DNA from: CAZDSS01 sp964508185 | GTDB taxonomy: Bacteria > Pseudomonadota > Alphaproteobacteria > Sphingomonadales > Govanellaceae | Direction: 5' to 3' | NCBI GenBank assembly: GCA_964508185.1 | Contig: CAZDSS010000017.1 | Location: forward strand, 1-33,987 | DNA length: 33,987 nt | Shown here: positions 22,288-29,710 of the stretch, one piece after another | Layout: each line of letters opens with the position of its first letter | How positions within the stretch are numbered: position 1 is the first letter of the stretch | Notes under the pieces: generated by a model | Seen by the model: the letters and a program-made list of their open reading frames with translations, nothing else | Database searches by the model: none | What the model was told of the DNA's origin: nothing | Made by a program: the position numbers and the translations under genes

Positions 22288-23961
22288 TCAGAAGGACGCC
22301 CCGCGCCAGGCCTGGACTACCTTGCGGACGGTATCGAGGGAGGCCGCATCGGCCCGCCAGTTGGCGACGAAGCCGGGGCCGCTGCTCGACGGCCTGCGAT
22401 CCTCGGGCAGCACGTCGAGCAGGGCGCGCACTGGCGCCTTGACCCCCTCGCCCACCACGATCACCTCACGGTTCTGCAGGGACGGCAGAGCGGCGACGAA
22501 GGCGTCCGCGCCCTCGGGAAGAACATGGGACACGAATTTCTGGTCGCGCTCGTTGTTCATGCGCATGGCGAGGATGGTGCCGCACTGAGACAGGGCCGAT
22601 TCCGAAAGATCGGCCGGGCGCTGGGACACGAGGCCGAGGGAGAGCCCGTATTTCCGGCCTTCCTTGGCGATGCGCTCGATCCCCTTGCGCGCCGCGCTTG
22701 ATGCGCGGGCGTCGTCCGCGGGCACATAGCGATGCGCCTCCTCGCAGACGAGAAGGATCGGCCGGGCGTTGCCGCCGCGGCTCCAGAGAGCGAAATCGAA
22801 GATCACCCGGCAGAGGATGCCGACCACCACATCGACGATGTCGCCGGGAACGCCCGAAAGGTCGATGATCGAGATGGGCTTGCCGTCCACCGGATAGCGC
22901 AGAAGGCGGGACAATACGGCGGGCAGATTGTCCTGCAGCAGGAGGCCCGAGAACATGAAGCCGTAGCGCGGGTCCTTGCGCAGCTCCTCGATCTTGGTCT
23001 TGAGGCGGAGATAGGGAATCACCTTCTCCGGCTTGTCGAGGCGGCCCATCTCGTTGTCGATGATCTGGACGAGATCGGACATCTTGTAGGGAACGGGCGT
23101 GTCCACCGTGATCCGCCCCGCGACCTTCGGCCCGCCGTCGCGGGATCGCGCCTGCAGCAGGCAGCGCTTGAGAATGTCGACCTCGAGCCCCCGGTCCGGG
23201 GAATGACGGCCGATGAAGACCTCCACATGCTCCTCGAAATTCATGAGCCAGTAGGGGAGATCGAGATTTTCCGTGCTGAACTGCTCCGCCCGGTCGCCGA
23301 AGGCGGCGCCGTATTCGTTATGGGGGTCGAGCAGGATCACGTGACCATAGGGCAGCCGCTCCACGAGCCTGTGGAGGAGGAGCGACACGGCGCAGGATTT
23401 GCCCGTGCCGGTGCTGCCGAGGATGGCGAAATGCTTGCCGAGGAGGCCCTCGCTCAGCAGCACGGCCGGAATCTTGTGATGGGGATAGACCGTGCCGATG
23501 GCGATCTGCCCCGTAGCCTCCACGGCGAAGATCGCTTCCATCTCCTGCCGCGTGATCATGAGGACCGGATGGCCGGGAATGGGGAAGTCGGCCACACCGC
23601 GGCGGAAGTCCGACAAGCCCTCGGGCCCGCGCAGCTGATGGCCCATGAAATCGAGATCGACGGCGACGAGCCGCCCGGTGGCGCCGTCCGCATTCTCGGT
23701 CGCCCGCACCTGCCGCACGGTCGCGAAGACGAAGCCGTTGAGGACCGCGATCTTGACCATGGAGCCGATCTGCCCCGACGGCATGAAGGCGGCCTCGGCG
23801 TCGAGCAGCGGCTTGTGCATGCGCTCGGGATCGCAAAGCGCGACCACGCCTGCGCCCGTTACCTGAATCACGGTGCCGATGAAGCCGGGCGCGGCCGCCA
23901 TATGGCCTGGTCCGCCCGCCGCGCTATGCGTCATCATGGTCCTGCCGAGGATCTCGTTCAT
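22288..23961 (-). CDS. HerA-like FtsK-fold ATPase (DUF87)
   Basis: A 557-residue hexameric-type ATPase. The N-terminal part (about 25-160) is beta-rich, like the HAS barrel. Walker A GSTGTGKS is at residues 182-189, and Walker B PILLVCEEAHRYVP at about 401-414 is the typical HerA form with E-E-A-H. Sensor-like LVSQRPADLSESALSQCGT and arginine-rich C-terminal segments follow. HerA usually works with the nuclease NurA in DNA end resection, but no nurA is next to it; related bacterial ATPases have unclear roles. ATG at 23961 has GGAGGG eight bases upstream. The chemoreceptor follows in the same direction after 111 bp, probably from its own promoter. Confidence 0.85.
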   Translation of the reverse strand: MNEILGRTMMTHSAAGGPGHMAAAPGFIGTVIQVTGAGVVALCDPERMHKPLLDAEAAFMPSGQIGSMVKIAVLNGFVFATVRQVRATENADGATGRLVAVDLDFMGHQLRGPEGLSDFRRGVADFPIPGHPVLMITRQEMEAIFAVEATGQIAIGTVYPHHKIPAVLLSEGLLGKHFAILGSTGTGKSCAVSLLLHRLVERLPYGHVILLDPHNEYGAAFGDRAEQFSTENLDLPYWLMNFEEHVEVFIGRHSPDRGLEVDILKRCLLQARSRDGGPKVAGRITVDTPVPYKMSDLVQIIDNEMGRLDKPEKVIPYLRLKTKIEELRKDPRYGFMFSGLLLQDNLPAVLSRLLRYPVDGKPISIIDLSGVPGDIVDVVVGILCRVIFDFALWSRGGNARPILLVCEEAHRYVPADDARASSAARKGIERIAKEGRKYGLSLGLVSQRPADLSESALSQCGTILAMRMNNERDQKFVSHVLPEGADAFVAALPSLQNREVIVVGEGVKAPVRALLDVLPEDRRPSSSGPGFVANWRADAASLDTVRKVVQAWRGASF

Positions 23962-24058
23962 GGCTGCTTCCCTCCGGTTCGTTAATTTTATGGGTTAGAA
24001 GTTTACGAATGGATAATGTTTCGCCGGGAGGATCCATCGGAAAGCCGCAAGGCAGGCG

Positions 24059-24087
24059 TTGACAGCCCGCCGCGCTGCCGCTATGTT
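24059..24087 (+). promoter_or_regulatory. Sigma-70-type promoter of rpmJ
   Basis: TTGACA and TATGTT are separated by exactly 17 bp: a perfect -35 and a good -10, about 83 bp before the rpmJ start. Confidence 0.8.
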
Positions 24088-24170
24088 CCGCGCGAATTTC
24101 AGGAGCTTCTTCGCCCTTGGCGGAGGCGCGGAAAATCCGGCCCAGGGCCGCCACAAGACGAGTGAGAACA

Positions 24171-24296
24171 ATGAAGATCGTGAATTCGCTCAAGTCCCTG
24201 AAGACCCGTCACCGGGACTGTCGCGTCATTCGCCGCAAGGGGCGCACCTATATCATCAACAAGACGAACCGTCGCTACAAGGTTCGCCAGGGCTGA
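24171..24296 (+). CDS. rpmJ: 50S ribosomal protein L36
   Basis: A 41-residue L36 that reads MKIVNSLKSLKTRHRDCRV, then IRRKGRTYIINKTNRRYKVRQG as its second half (IRRKGRTYIINKTN and RRYKVRQG). It is the longer, zinc-independent type: only one Cys is left in place of the usual zinc-binding CCCH set. It has its own strong promoter and a terminator 40 bp after the stop, so it is a single-gene transcript. Divergent from the HerA-like gene. Confidence 0.95.
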   Translation: MKIVNSLKSLKTRHRDCRVIRRKGRTYIINKTNRRYKVRQG

Positions 24297-24336
24297 GGCG
24301 TCAGCCTCACGTCCCGCGATATTTCGCGAAATTCCG

Positions 24337-24366
24337 AAACCGCGCTTGCAGAAAGCGCGGTTTTTT
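24337..24366 (+). terminator. Rho-independent terminator after rpmJ
   Basis: ACCGCGCTT and AAGCGCGGT form a stem with a short loop followed by TTTTTTC. Confidence 0.92.
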
Positions 24367-24398
24367 CTTGTGCGCAATCAGGCGCGGACAGGGAACCC

Positions 24399-25001
24399 AT
24401 GAAGCTTGACGCCATCATCTTCGATGTGGGCAACGTGCTGGTGGACTGGAACCCGCGCCACCTCTATGCCCCGCTCTTTCAAGGCGATACGGCGGCCATG
24501 GAACGCTTCCTTGCCACCATATGCACGCCGGCCTGGCACAACCGGCTGGATGCGGGGGAAAGCTTCGCGGCGGTGATCGCCGGAACCATCGCCCTTCATC
24601 CCGAGCATCGGGCCCTTATCGAAGCCTATGACCACGGCTGGCCGCGCATGTTCCGCGGGGCGATTCCCGGCATGCCGGAGCTCCTCGCGGAGCTTGCCGC
24701 GCGCCTCCCCCTTTACGCCCTCACCAACTTCCCGGGCGAGAAATACGCGGATTTCTGCGCAAGCTTCCCCTTCGTGGCGCTGTTCCGCGACGTGCTGGTC
24801 TCAAGCGAAGTCCGGCTCACCAAGCCGGACCCGCGCATCTTCCATCTTGCCGCCGAGCGTTTCGGCGTCGATCCCGCAGCAACCCTCTTCATCGACGACC
24901 GGGCGGACAACGTGGCGGCGGCGGCCCGAAGCGGCTTCCTCACCCACCGCTTCACGGATCCCGCCAGCCTCAAGGCCGCCCTCGCCGCCTTCGGGCTTTG
25001 A
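24399..25001 (+). CDS. HAD-superfamily hydrolase, subfamily IA
   Basis: A 200-residue HAD hydrolase. The nucleophile Asp9 is in AIIFDVGNVLVDW; motif II is YALTNFPGEK, motif III Lys is in VRLTKPDPRIF, and motif IV is FIDDRADN. The second motif-I residue is Gly-flanked (DVG), not the DxD of typical phosphatases, as in YihX-like and 2-haloacid-dehalogenase-like members. The substrate is unknown; a sugar-phosphate or similar phosphatase is likely. It converges with pyk, with only three bases between the stop codons. Confidence 0.88.
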   Translation: MKLDAIIFDVGNVLVDWNPRHLYAPLFQGDTAAMERFLATICTPAWHNRLDAGESFAAVIAGTIALHPEHRALIEAYDHGWPRMFRGAIPGMPELLAELAARLPLYALTNFPGEKYADFCASFPFVALFRDVLVSSEVRLTKPDPRIFHLAAERFGVDPAATLFIDDRADNVAAAARSGFLTHRFTDPASLKAALAAFGL

Positions 25002-25004
25002 GCG

Positions 25005-26438
25005 TCAGCCCCGCTTGTGCTTGGCGGTCACCCGCGCGATGCGCAGCACGTTGGTCTTGCCGGGCGTGCCGAACGGCATGCCGGCGGTGATCACCACCCG
25101 GTCGCCCACATCCACGAGGTCGGTCAGCACCGCCGTGCGGCAGGCCTTGTCCACCATGTCCTGGAAGGACGTGGCGTCCTCGGTGTGATGGCAGTGGAGC
25201 CCCCAGACGAGGGAGAGCCGCCGCGCCGTGCCGAGATTGGGCGTCAGCACCAGAAGCGGGCGCTTGGGCCGCTCCCGCGCCGCGCGCAAGGCGGTGGAGC
25301 CCGAGCTCGTATAGGTCACGATGGCCGCCGCCGAGATGGTGTCCGCCACCTGCCGCGCCGCCGCGCTGATGGCGTCGGCCGTGGTGGGCTCGGGCACCGC
25401 GAGGTCGGACTGGGCGGCGGAGAGATACATGGGATCCGCCTCCACCGCCATGGCCACCCGGCTCATGACGCTCACCGCCTCGATGGGATAGCCGCCCATG
25501 GCCGATTCGCCCGACAGCATCACCGCATCCGCCCCGTCGAACACGGCGTTCGCCACATCCGACACCTCGGCCCGGGTCGGGACCGGCGCCTGGATCATGG
25601 ATTCGAGCATCTGGGTCGCAACCACCACGGGCTTCCCGGCGGCGCGCGCCCGGCGCACGATGCGCTTCTGGATCCCCGGCACCTCCTCGAGCGGCAGTTC
25701 GACGCCAAGGTCGCCGCGCGCCACCATGAGGCCGTCGGCAAGGTCGATGATCTCGTCGAGCGAGGCCAGCGCCGCGGGCTTCTCGATCTTGGCCATGATG
25801 GCGGCGCGGCCCTTCACGAGCTCCCGCGCCTCGCGCACGTCCTCGGGCCGCTGCACGAAGGACAGGGCGATCCAGTCGACGCCGAGATCGAGGACGAATT
25901 CAAGATCGGCCCGGTCCTTGGGGGTGAGCGCGGCGAGCGGCACCACCACCTGCGGCACGTTGACCCCCTTGCGGTCCGAGAGCCGCCCGCCCACCATCAC
26001 CGTGGTCTCGGCAAAGTCGGACCCGCAGCGCTCCACCCTCAGCCGGATCTTGCCGTCGTCGAGCAGCAGGCTCGTCCCCGGCTCCAGCGCGCGGAAGATT
26101 TCGGGATGCGGCAGGGTGACGCGGGACTTGTTCCCGGGCGCGGCTTCGAGATCGAGGCGGAAGGCCTGCCCCTCCGCAAGCATCACGGCGCCGTCGCCGA
26201 AGGTCCCGATCCGCAGCTTCGGCCCCTGCAGGTCGGCGAGCACGCCGATGGGCCAGCGCGCCGTCTTCTCCACCTCGCGAATGGCGCGATGGAGCTCGGC
26301 GACGGCCGCGTGGCTGCCGTGGCTCATGTTGAGGCGGAACACGTCCGCCCCCGCCTCGTGCAGCGCGCGGATCCTGTCGATGCTCGCGCTTGCGGGGCCG
26401 AGCGTTGCGATGATACGGGTACTTCTCTTGCGCTGCAT
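25005..26438 (-). CDS. pyk: Pyruvate kinase
   Basis: A 477-residue pyruvate kinase, the last glycolytic step (phosphoenolpyruvate plus ADP to pyruvate plus ATP). Motifs: TRIIATLGPAS at the start, VFRLNMSHGSH near residue 33, IMAKIEKPAAL with the catalytic Lys, LMVARGDLGVELPLE for metal binding, and KPVVVATQMLESMI. The C-terminal allosteric domain is complete. The frame is open 27 codons further upstream, but the ATG at 26438 (MQRKRSTRIIA) gives the normal family length. The gene is divergent from the N-formylglutamate amidohydrolase family gene, with 108 bp between them. Confidence 0.96.
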   Translation of the reverse strand: MQRKRSTRIIATLGPASASIDRIRALHEAGADVFRLNMSHGSHAAVAELHRAIREVEKTARWPIGVLADLQGPKLRIGTFGDGAVMLAEGQAFRLDLEAAPGNKSRVTLPHPEIFRALEPGTSLLLDDGKIRLRVERCGSDFAETTVMVGGRLSDRKGVNVPQVVVPLAALTPKDRADLEFVLDLGVDWIALSFVQRPEDVREARELVKGRAAIMAKIEKPAALASLDEIIDLADGLMVARGDLGVELPLEEVPGIQKRIVRRARAAGKPVVVATQMLESMIQAPVPTRAEVSDVANAVFDGADAVMLSGESAMGGYPIEAVSVMSRVAMAVEADPMYLSAAQSDLAVPEPTTADAISAAARQVADTISAAAIVTYTSSGSTALRAARERPKRPLLVLTPNLGTARRLSLVWGLHCHHTEDATSFQDMVDKACRTAVLTDLVDVGDRVVITAGMPFGTPGKTNVLRIARVTAKHKRG

Positions 26439-26546
26439 GCTACTCTTTCTCGGAGCCGAGGCCGGGATCGCCCGCCCCTTCCCCTTCGCGGGCGATCCGG
26501 TGATTGTGGTGGAAGTCAAAGCATTTGGAAGTTATAGCACCGCTTC

Positions 26547-27320
26547 ATGACAAACAATGCCGCTGAGACCGCCGTCGAAATCCTGAACCCCGGAGGACAG
26601 GGAAATTTCGTTCTCGTCTGCGACCATGCCAGCAACGCCTTTCCGGCGGAATATGGGTCGCTCGGGCTGGACGCCGCCGAATGCGCCCGGCACATCGCCT
26701 ATGATATCGGCGCGGCGGAGGTGACCCGCATCCTGTCCCGGGAGCTCGACGCCCCGGCGGTGCTCGCCCGCTGGTCGCGCCTTCTGATCGACGTCAATCG
26801 CGACACCGCGTCCCCCACCCTCATCCCCGAGGTGAGCGACGGCACGGAAATTCCCGGCAACCGCGACATGACGGACGCCGAGCGGGAGCGGCGCATCCGC
26901 GACTATTACATACCGTTCCACGAGGCGGTGGATCAGACGGTGCGCGCCGCCATGGCGGGCGACAGGGTGCCCATCGTGATGGCCGTTCACAGCTTCACGC
27001 CGGTGATGAACGGCCGCAAGCGGCCCTGGCATGTGGGGCTTCTGTGGAACCGCGACCCGCGCCTTGCCGCCCGCATGATCGAGGCATACGAAGCGCGCGG
27101 CTTCACGGTCGGCGACAACGAACCCTATTCGGGACGCCATCTTTTTTATACCATGGACAGGCACGGCGCCCGCCACGGGCTGCCCCAGGCGACGCTGGAG
27201 ATCCGGCAGGACGAGGTCACGGATGCGGCGGGCATCGCGCGCTGGGCGGAGATCACCGCCGCCGTCCTGCGGGAGATCGCCGCCGAACCCGAACTGCGCA
27301 TCCGCCGCGTCTATGGCTGA
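26547..27320 (+). CDS. N-formylglutamate amidohydrolase family protein
   Basis: A 257-residue protein of the FGase family, which in histidine degradation removes formate from N-formylglutamate. It has the N-terminal LVCDHASNAFP motif with conserved His, then RHIAYDIGA, a WSRLLIDVNRD stretch, and VMAVHSFTPVMNG with another conserved His, as expected for a zinc-dependent, carboxypeptidase-like fold. No hut genes are nearby, so the in vivo substrate may differ; related proteins in alphaproteobacteria often sit with DUF1244, as here. DUF1244 follows after 12 bp, probably in the same transcript. Confidence 0.88.
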   Translation: MTNNAAETAVEILNPGGQGNFVLVCDHASNAFPAEYGSLGLDAAECARHIAYDIGAAEVTRILSRELDAPAVLARWSRLLIDVNRDTASPTLIPEVSDGTEIPGNRDMTDAERERRIRDYYIPFHEAVDQTVRAAMAGDRVPIVMAVHSFTPVMNGRKRPWHVGLLWNRDPRLAARMIEAYEARGFTVGDNEPYSGRHLFYTMDRHGARHGLPQATLEIRQDEVTDAAGIARWAEITAAVLREIAAEPELRIRRVYG

Positions 27321-27332
27321 AGGAGTTGTGCC

Positions 27333-27653
27333 ATGATCGACCATGCCACCCGAATGGAAGTGGAAGCCGCCGTGTTTCGCCGCCTCGTCCATCACCTGCG
27401 CGAGCGGACCGACGTCCAGAACATCGACCTCATGGGAACGGCGGGCTTCTGCCGCAACTGCCTGGCCGACTGGTTCCGCGAGGCGGCGGCGGAGCATGGC
27501 GTCGAACTTTCCAAGGACCAGTCGCGGGCGGCGATCTACGGCATGCCCTATGACGAATGGCGCGCCAAATACCAGACCGAGGCGACGCCCGAGCAGCTCC
27601 GCCGCATGGAAGAAAGCGTCGCGAAGAACGAGGCGCTCCGCAACAAGGCCTGA
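27333..27653 (+). CDS. DUF1244 family protein
   Basis: A 106-residue protein with the family core GFCRNCLADWF, holding a CxxC pair, and YGMPYDEWRAKYQ near the C-terminal third. The function of the family is unknown; the CxxC could bind a metal or be redox active. AAGGAG lies seven or so bases before the ATG. It follows the N-formylglutamate amidohydrolase family gene by 12 bp and precedes the gapR-like gene. The synteny of these three with pyk seems conserved in alphaproteobacteria (from memory). Confidence 0.85.
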   Translation: MIDHATRMEVEAAVFRRLVHHLRERTDVQNIDLMGTAGFCRNCLADWFREAAAEHGVELSKDQSRAAIYGMPYDEWRAKYQTEATPEQLRRMEESVAKNEALRNKA

Positions 27654-27688
27654 TCCCTCCGCATCGGCGCAGGCACGCCCCGCCCCCA

Positions 27689-27717
27689 TTGCGCGCGCGG
27701 CGGCGGCCCGCTATCTT
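27689..27717 (+). promoter_or_regulatory. Candidate promoter of the gapR-like gene
   Basis: TTGCGC and TATCTT are separated by 17 bp, about 41 bp before the gapR-like start codon. This would free it from the upstream DUF1244 transcript. Confidence 0.55.
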
Positions 27718-27758
27718 GCCGCGCCAGCCAGGTTGAGTAATCCAGGAGAAGGGAACAG

Positions 27759-28016
27759 ATGTCCGAAGTGGATGGACGCGGCATTGCCGCCGAAGCTCTG
27801 CGTCAGTTTATCGAACGCATCGAGCGCCTTGAGGAAGAAAAGAAGGGGATCGCGGACGACATCAAGGACGTCTATGCGGAGGCCAAGTCCCACGGCTTCG
27901 ACCCCAAGATCATGCGTCAGGTGATCCGCCTGCGCAAAATGGAGGAAGATGCGCGCAAGGAACAGGAAGCGCTCATCGACCTCTACGCCCACGCGCTCGG
28001 CATGGAGCGCGGCTGA
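27759..28016 (+). CDS. gapR: DUF2312 family nucleoid-associated protein, GapR-like
   Basis: An 85-residue, helix-only protein of the DUF2312 family: LRQFIERIERLEEEKKGIADDIKDVYAEAK, seen here as FIERIERLEEEKKGIADDI, then a second part GFDPKIMRQVIRLRKME. The studied member, Caulobacter GapR, is a DNA clamp that tracks overtwisted DNA, helps topoisomerases during replication and affects cell-cycle timing. Length and the Lys/Arg-rich second helix fit. AGGAGAAGGGA lies upstream of the ATG. It converges with the sigma-54 activator gene; a symmetric hairpin lies between them. Confidence 0.9.
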   Translation: MSEVDGRGIAAEALRQFIERIERLEEEKKGIADDIKDVYAEAKSHGFDPKIMRQVIRLRKMEEDARKEQEALIDLYAHALGMERG

Positions 28017-28028
28017 GGCCCGCGATAC

Positions 28029-28055
28029 CGGGTGCCGGATCCTGCCGGCACCCCG
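28029..28055. terminator. Symmetric hairpin between convergent genes
   Basis: CGGGTGCCGG and CCGGCACCCCG form a near-perfect stem between the gapR-like gene and the sigma-54 activator gene. There is no clear U-tract on either strand, so termination strength is uncertain. Confidence 0.55.
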
Positions 28056-28061
28056 ATCCTC

Positions 28062-29504
28062 TCACGATTTGCCGCCGTTGATCGCCCGCGGGAAGCTGTT
28101 GAGGCCCAGTTCCTCCACCTTCCGGTAAAGGGTCGAGCGCCCGATGCCGAGACGGCGCGCCACCTCCGACATGTGCCCCTGATAGCGCTCCAGCGCGAGC
28201 CGGATGACCTCGCCCTCGATCTCGGCGAGCGACCGCATGTGGCCCTCGGCGTCCCAGGGCTCGATGACGGCGCGCTCGCCCGCGCCGCCCGACGCCGCCC
28301 GCCCGGCGTCGCGCAGGCGGGCCGGGCCGAGGCCGTTGCGGATCTGGGGGAAATCCTCGGGCTGGAGCTCGTCGCCGTCGGACAGGATGATGGCCCGGAA
28401 GAGGGCGTTCTCCAGCTGGCGCACATTGCCCGGCCAGTCGTAATTCACCAGAAGATCGGCAGCCGCGGCGCTCAGGGGCCGGATCGGCCGGCCCTCGGCC
28501 TCAGCCAGGCTCTGCGCGAAGTGGTTGGCGAGAATCAGGATGTCCTCCCGCCGCTCGCGCAGGGGTGGAATGCGAATCGGGAAGACGTTGAGGCGGTAGA
28601 AGAGATCCTCGCGGAAGCGGCCCTCGCCCACCCGCTCGATCAGGGTCTTGTTGGTGGCGGAGATGAGCCGGATGTCCACCTTGACCGGGGCGCGGCCGCC
28701 CACGGGGTCCACCTCCCCTTCCTGAATGGCGCGGAGCAGCTTCACCTGCACGTCGAGGGACAGTTCCCCGATCTCGTCGAGGAACAGCGTCCCGCCGTTC
28801 GCCTCCACGAACTTGCCGTCATGCCGCTCGGTCGCCCCGGTGAAGGCGCCCTTCTCGTGGCCGAACAGGATGCTTTCCACGAGATTTTCGGGGATCGCGC
28901 CGCAATTGACGGCGACGAAGGGCTTGTTCGCCCGGTCGCTCGCCTGCTGGATGGCGCGGGCGAACATTTCCTTGCCCACGCCGCTTTCGCCCTCGATCAG
29001 GATCGGCACGTTGGAAGCGGCGCCCTTCCGCGCCATCTCCACCGCCCGCTTCATGGCCGGGCTCTGGCCGATGAGGCTGTCGAAGGTGACGACGCCCCGG
29101 GCGCGCCGCCCGCTGCGCTCGACGTTCGCGCCGTCCATCTTGGCGAGCGCGGAATCCAGGCTGCGGCGAAGCTCCCCGGACGATGCGCCATGGGGCAGGA
29201 CGTCCGTCGCGCCGCTCCGCATGGCGGCGACGGCGGCCGAAATCGAATCCTCGATGGCAAGGGCGATGATCGGGCGGCTGGGGAACGCCGCGCGCAATTC
29301 GCGAAGCACCGCAAGGTTGGCGCGCTCCACCACGCCGCCGTCATAGATGATGGCGAGGGGTTCGGGGCTCCGCCCCGCATATTCCAGCGCCGCCTTGCCC
29401 GAAGGCAGCGGGACGACCTCCTGCCCGGGAGTGCCGAGGGCCGCCGTCAGCGTCTCGCGCCTGCCCTCTTCAGCCGCCACCACAAGGATCGGCCTGTCGC
29501 TCAT
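28062..29504 (-). CDS. Sigma-54-dependent transcription activator with degenerate receiver domain
   Basis: A 480-residue NtrC-type regulator. The N-terminal receiver-like domain (about 1-120) has lost key residues: the acidic pair position reads VVAAEEG, the switch Thr/Ser region reads ALAIED, and the conserved Lys is His105 (LPHG); Asp55 (IIYDGG) may still be the acceptor. The AAA+ domain is intact: Walker A GESGVGKE at 172-179, GAFTGA at 219-224 for sigma-54 contact, and GGTLFLDEIGEL for Walker B. A Fis-type helix-turn-helix (MSEVARRLGIGRSTLYRKVEE, here VARRLGIGRSTLYRKVEE) ends the protein. Targets are unknown. No histidine kinase is adjacent. Divergent from pepF; TTAA-N7-TTAA boxes lie between. 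Confidence 0.9.
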   Translation of the reverse strand: MSDRPILVVAAEEGRRETLTAALGTPGQEVVPLPSGKAALEYAGRSPEPLAIIYDGGVVERANLAVLRELRAAFPSRPIIALAIEDSISAAVAAMRSGATDVLPHGASSGELRRSLDSALAKMDGANVERSGRRARGVVTFDSLIGQSPAMKRAVEMARKGAASNVPILIEGESGVGKEMFARAIQQASDRANKPFVAVNCGAIPENLVESILFGHEKGAFTGATERHDGKFVEANGGTLFLDEIGELSLDVQVKLLRAIQEGEVDPVGGRAPVKVDIRLISATNKTLIERVGEGRFREDLFYRLNVFPIRIPPLRERREDILILANHFAQSLAEAEGRPIRPLSAAAADLLVNYDWPGNVRQLENALFRAIILSDGDELQPEDFPQIRNGLGPARLRDAGRAASGGAGERAVIEPWDAEGHMRSLAEIEGEVIRLALERYQGHMSEVARRLGIGRSTLYRKVEELGLNSFPRAINGGKS

Positions 29505-29581
29505 ACGTTACCCGCCCATCAGTTTGCGCGGCCTTCGGCCGCCGAAGTTTCTCGATCCCCTGTATCATTGCGGGACAAGGG

Positions 29582-29607
29582 TTAAGGTGAACTTAACAGA
29601 AAGTTAA
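29582..29607. promoter_or_regulatory. Three in-phase TTAA boxes (tandem CtrA-like sites)
   Basis: TTAA at 29582, 29593 and 29604 are spaced exactly 11 bp, giving two overlapping TTAA-N7-TTAA sites, the CtrA consensus. The array is 78 bp before the sigma-54 activator start and about 104 bp before pepF, so it could act on either gene. Binding itself is inference. Confidence 0.65.
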
Positions 29608-29710
29608 ACCGAATTCCGCCTCAAGCGTTCGTGAATGGGGTGGATGCGGGCCGCGGGAGGCCCTAAGTATCTGTCTTGCCGTCGCGCGGAACTTGTTGAG
29701 GAGAAACGTC

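Noticed and set aside
23975..24010. CtrA-like site before the HerA-like gene (TTAA and TTAG near 23983)
   Set aside because: The half-sites are spaced nine bases apart and one is imperfect, so they do not fit TTAA-N7-TTAA.
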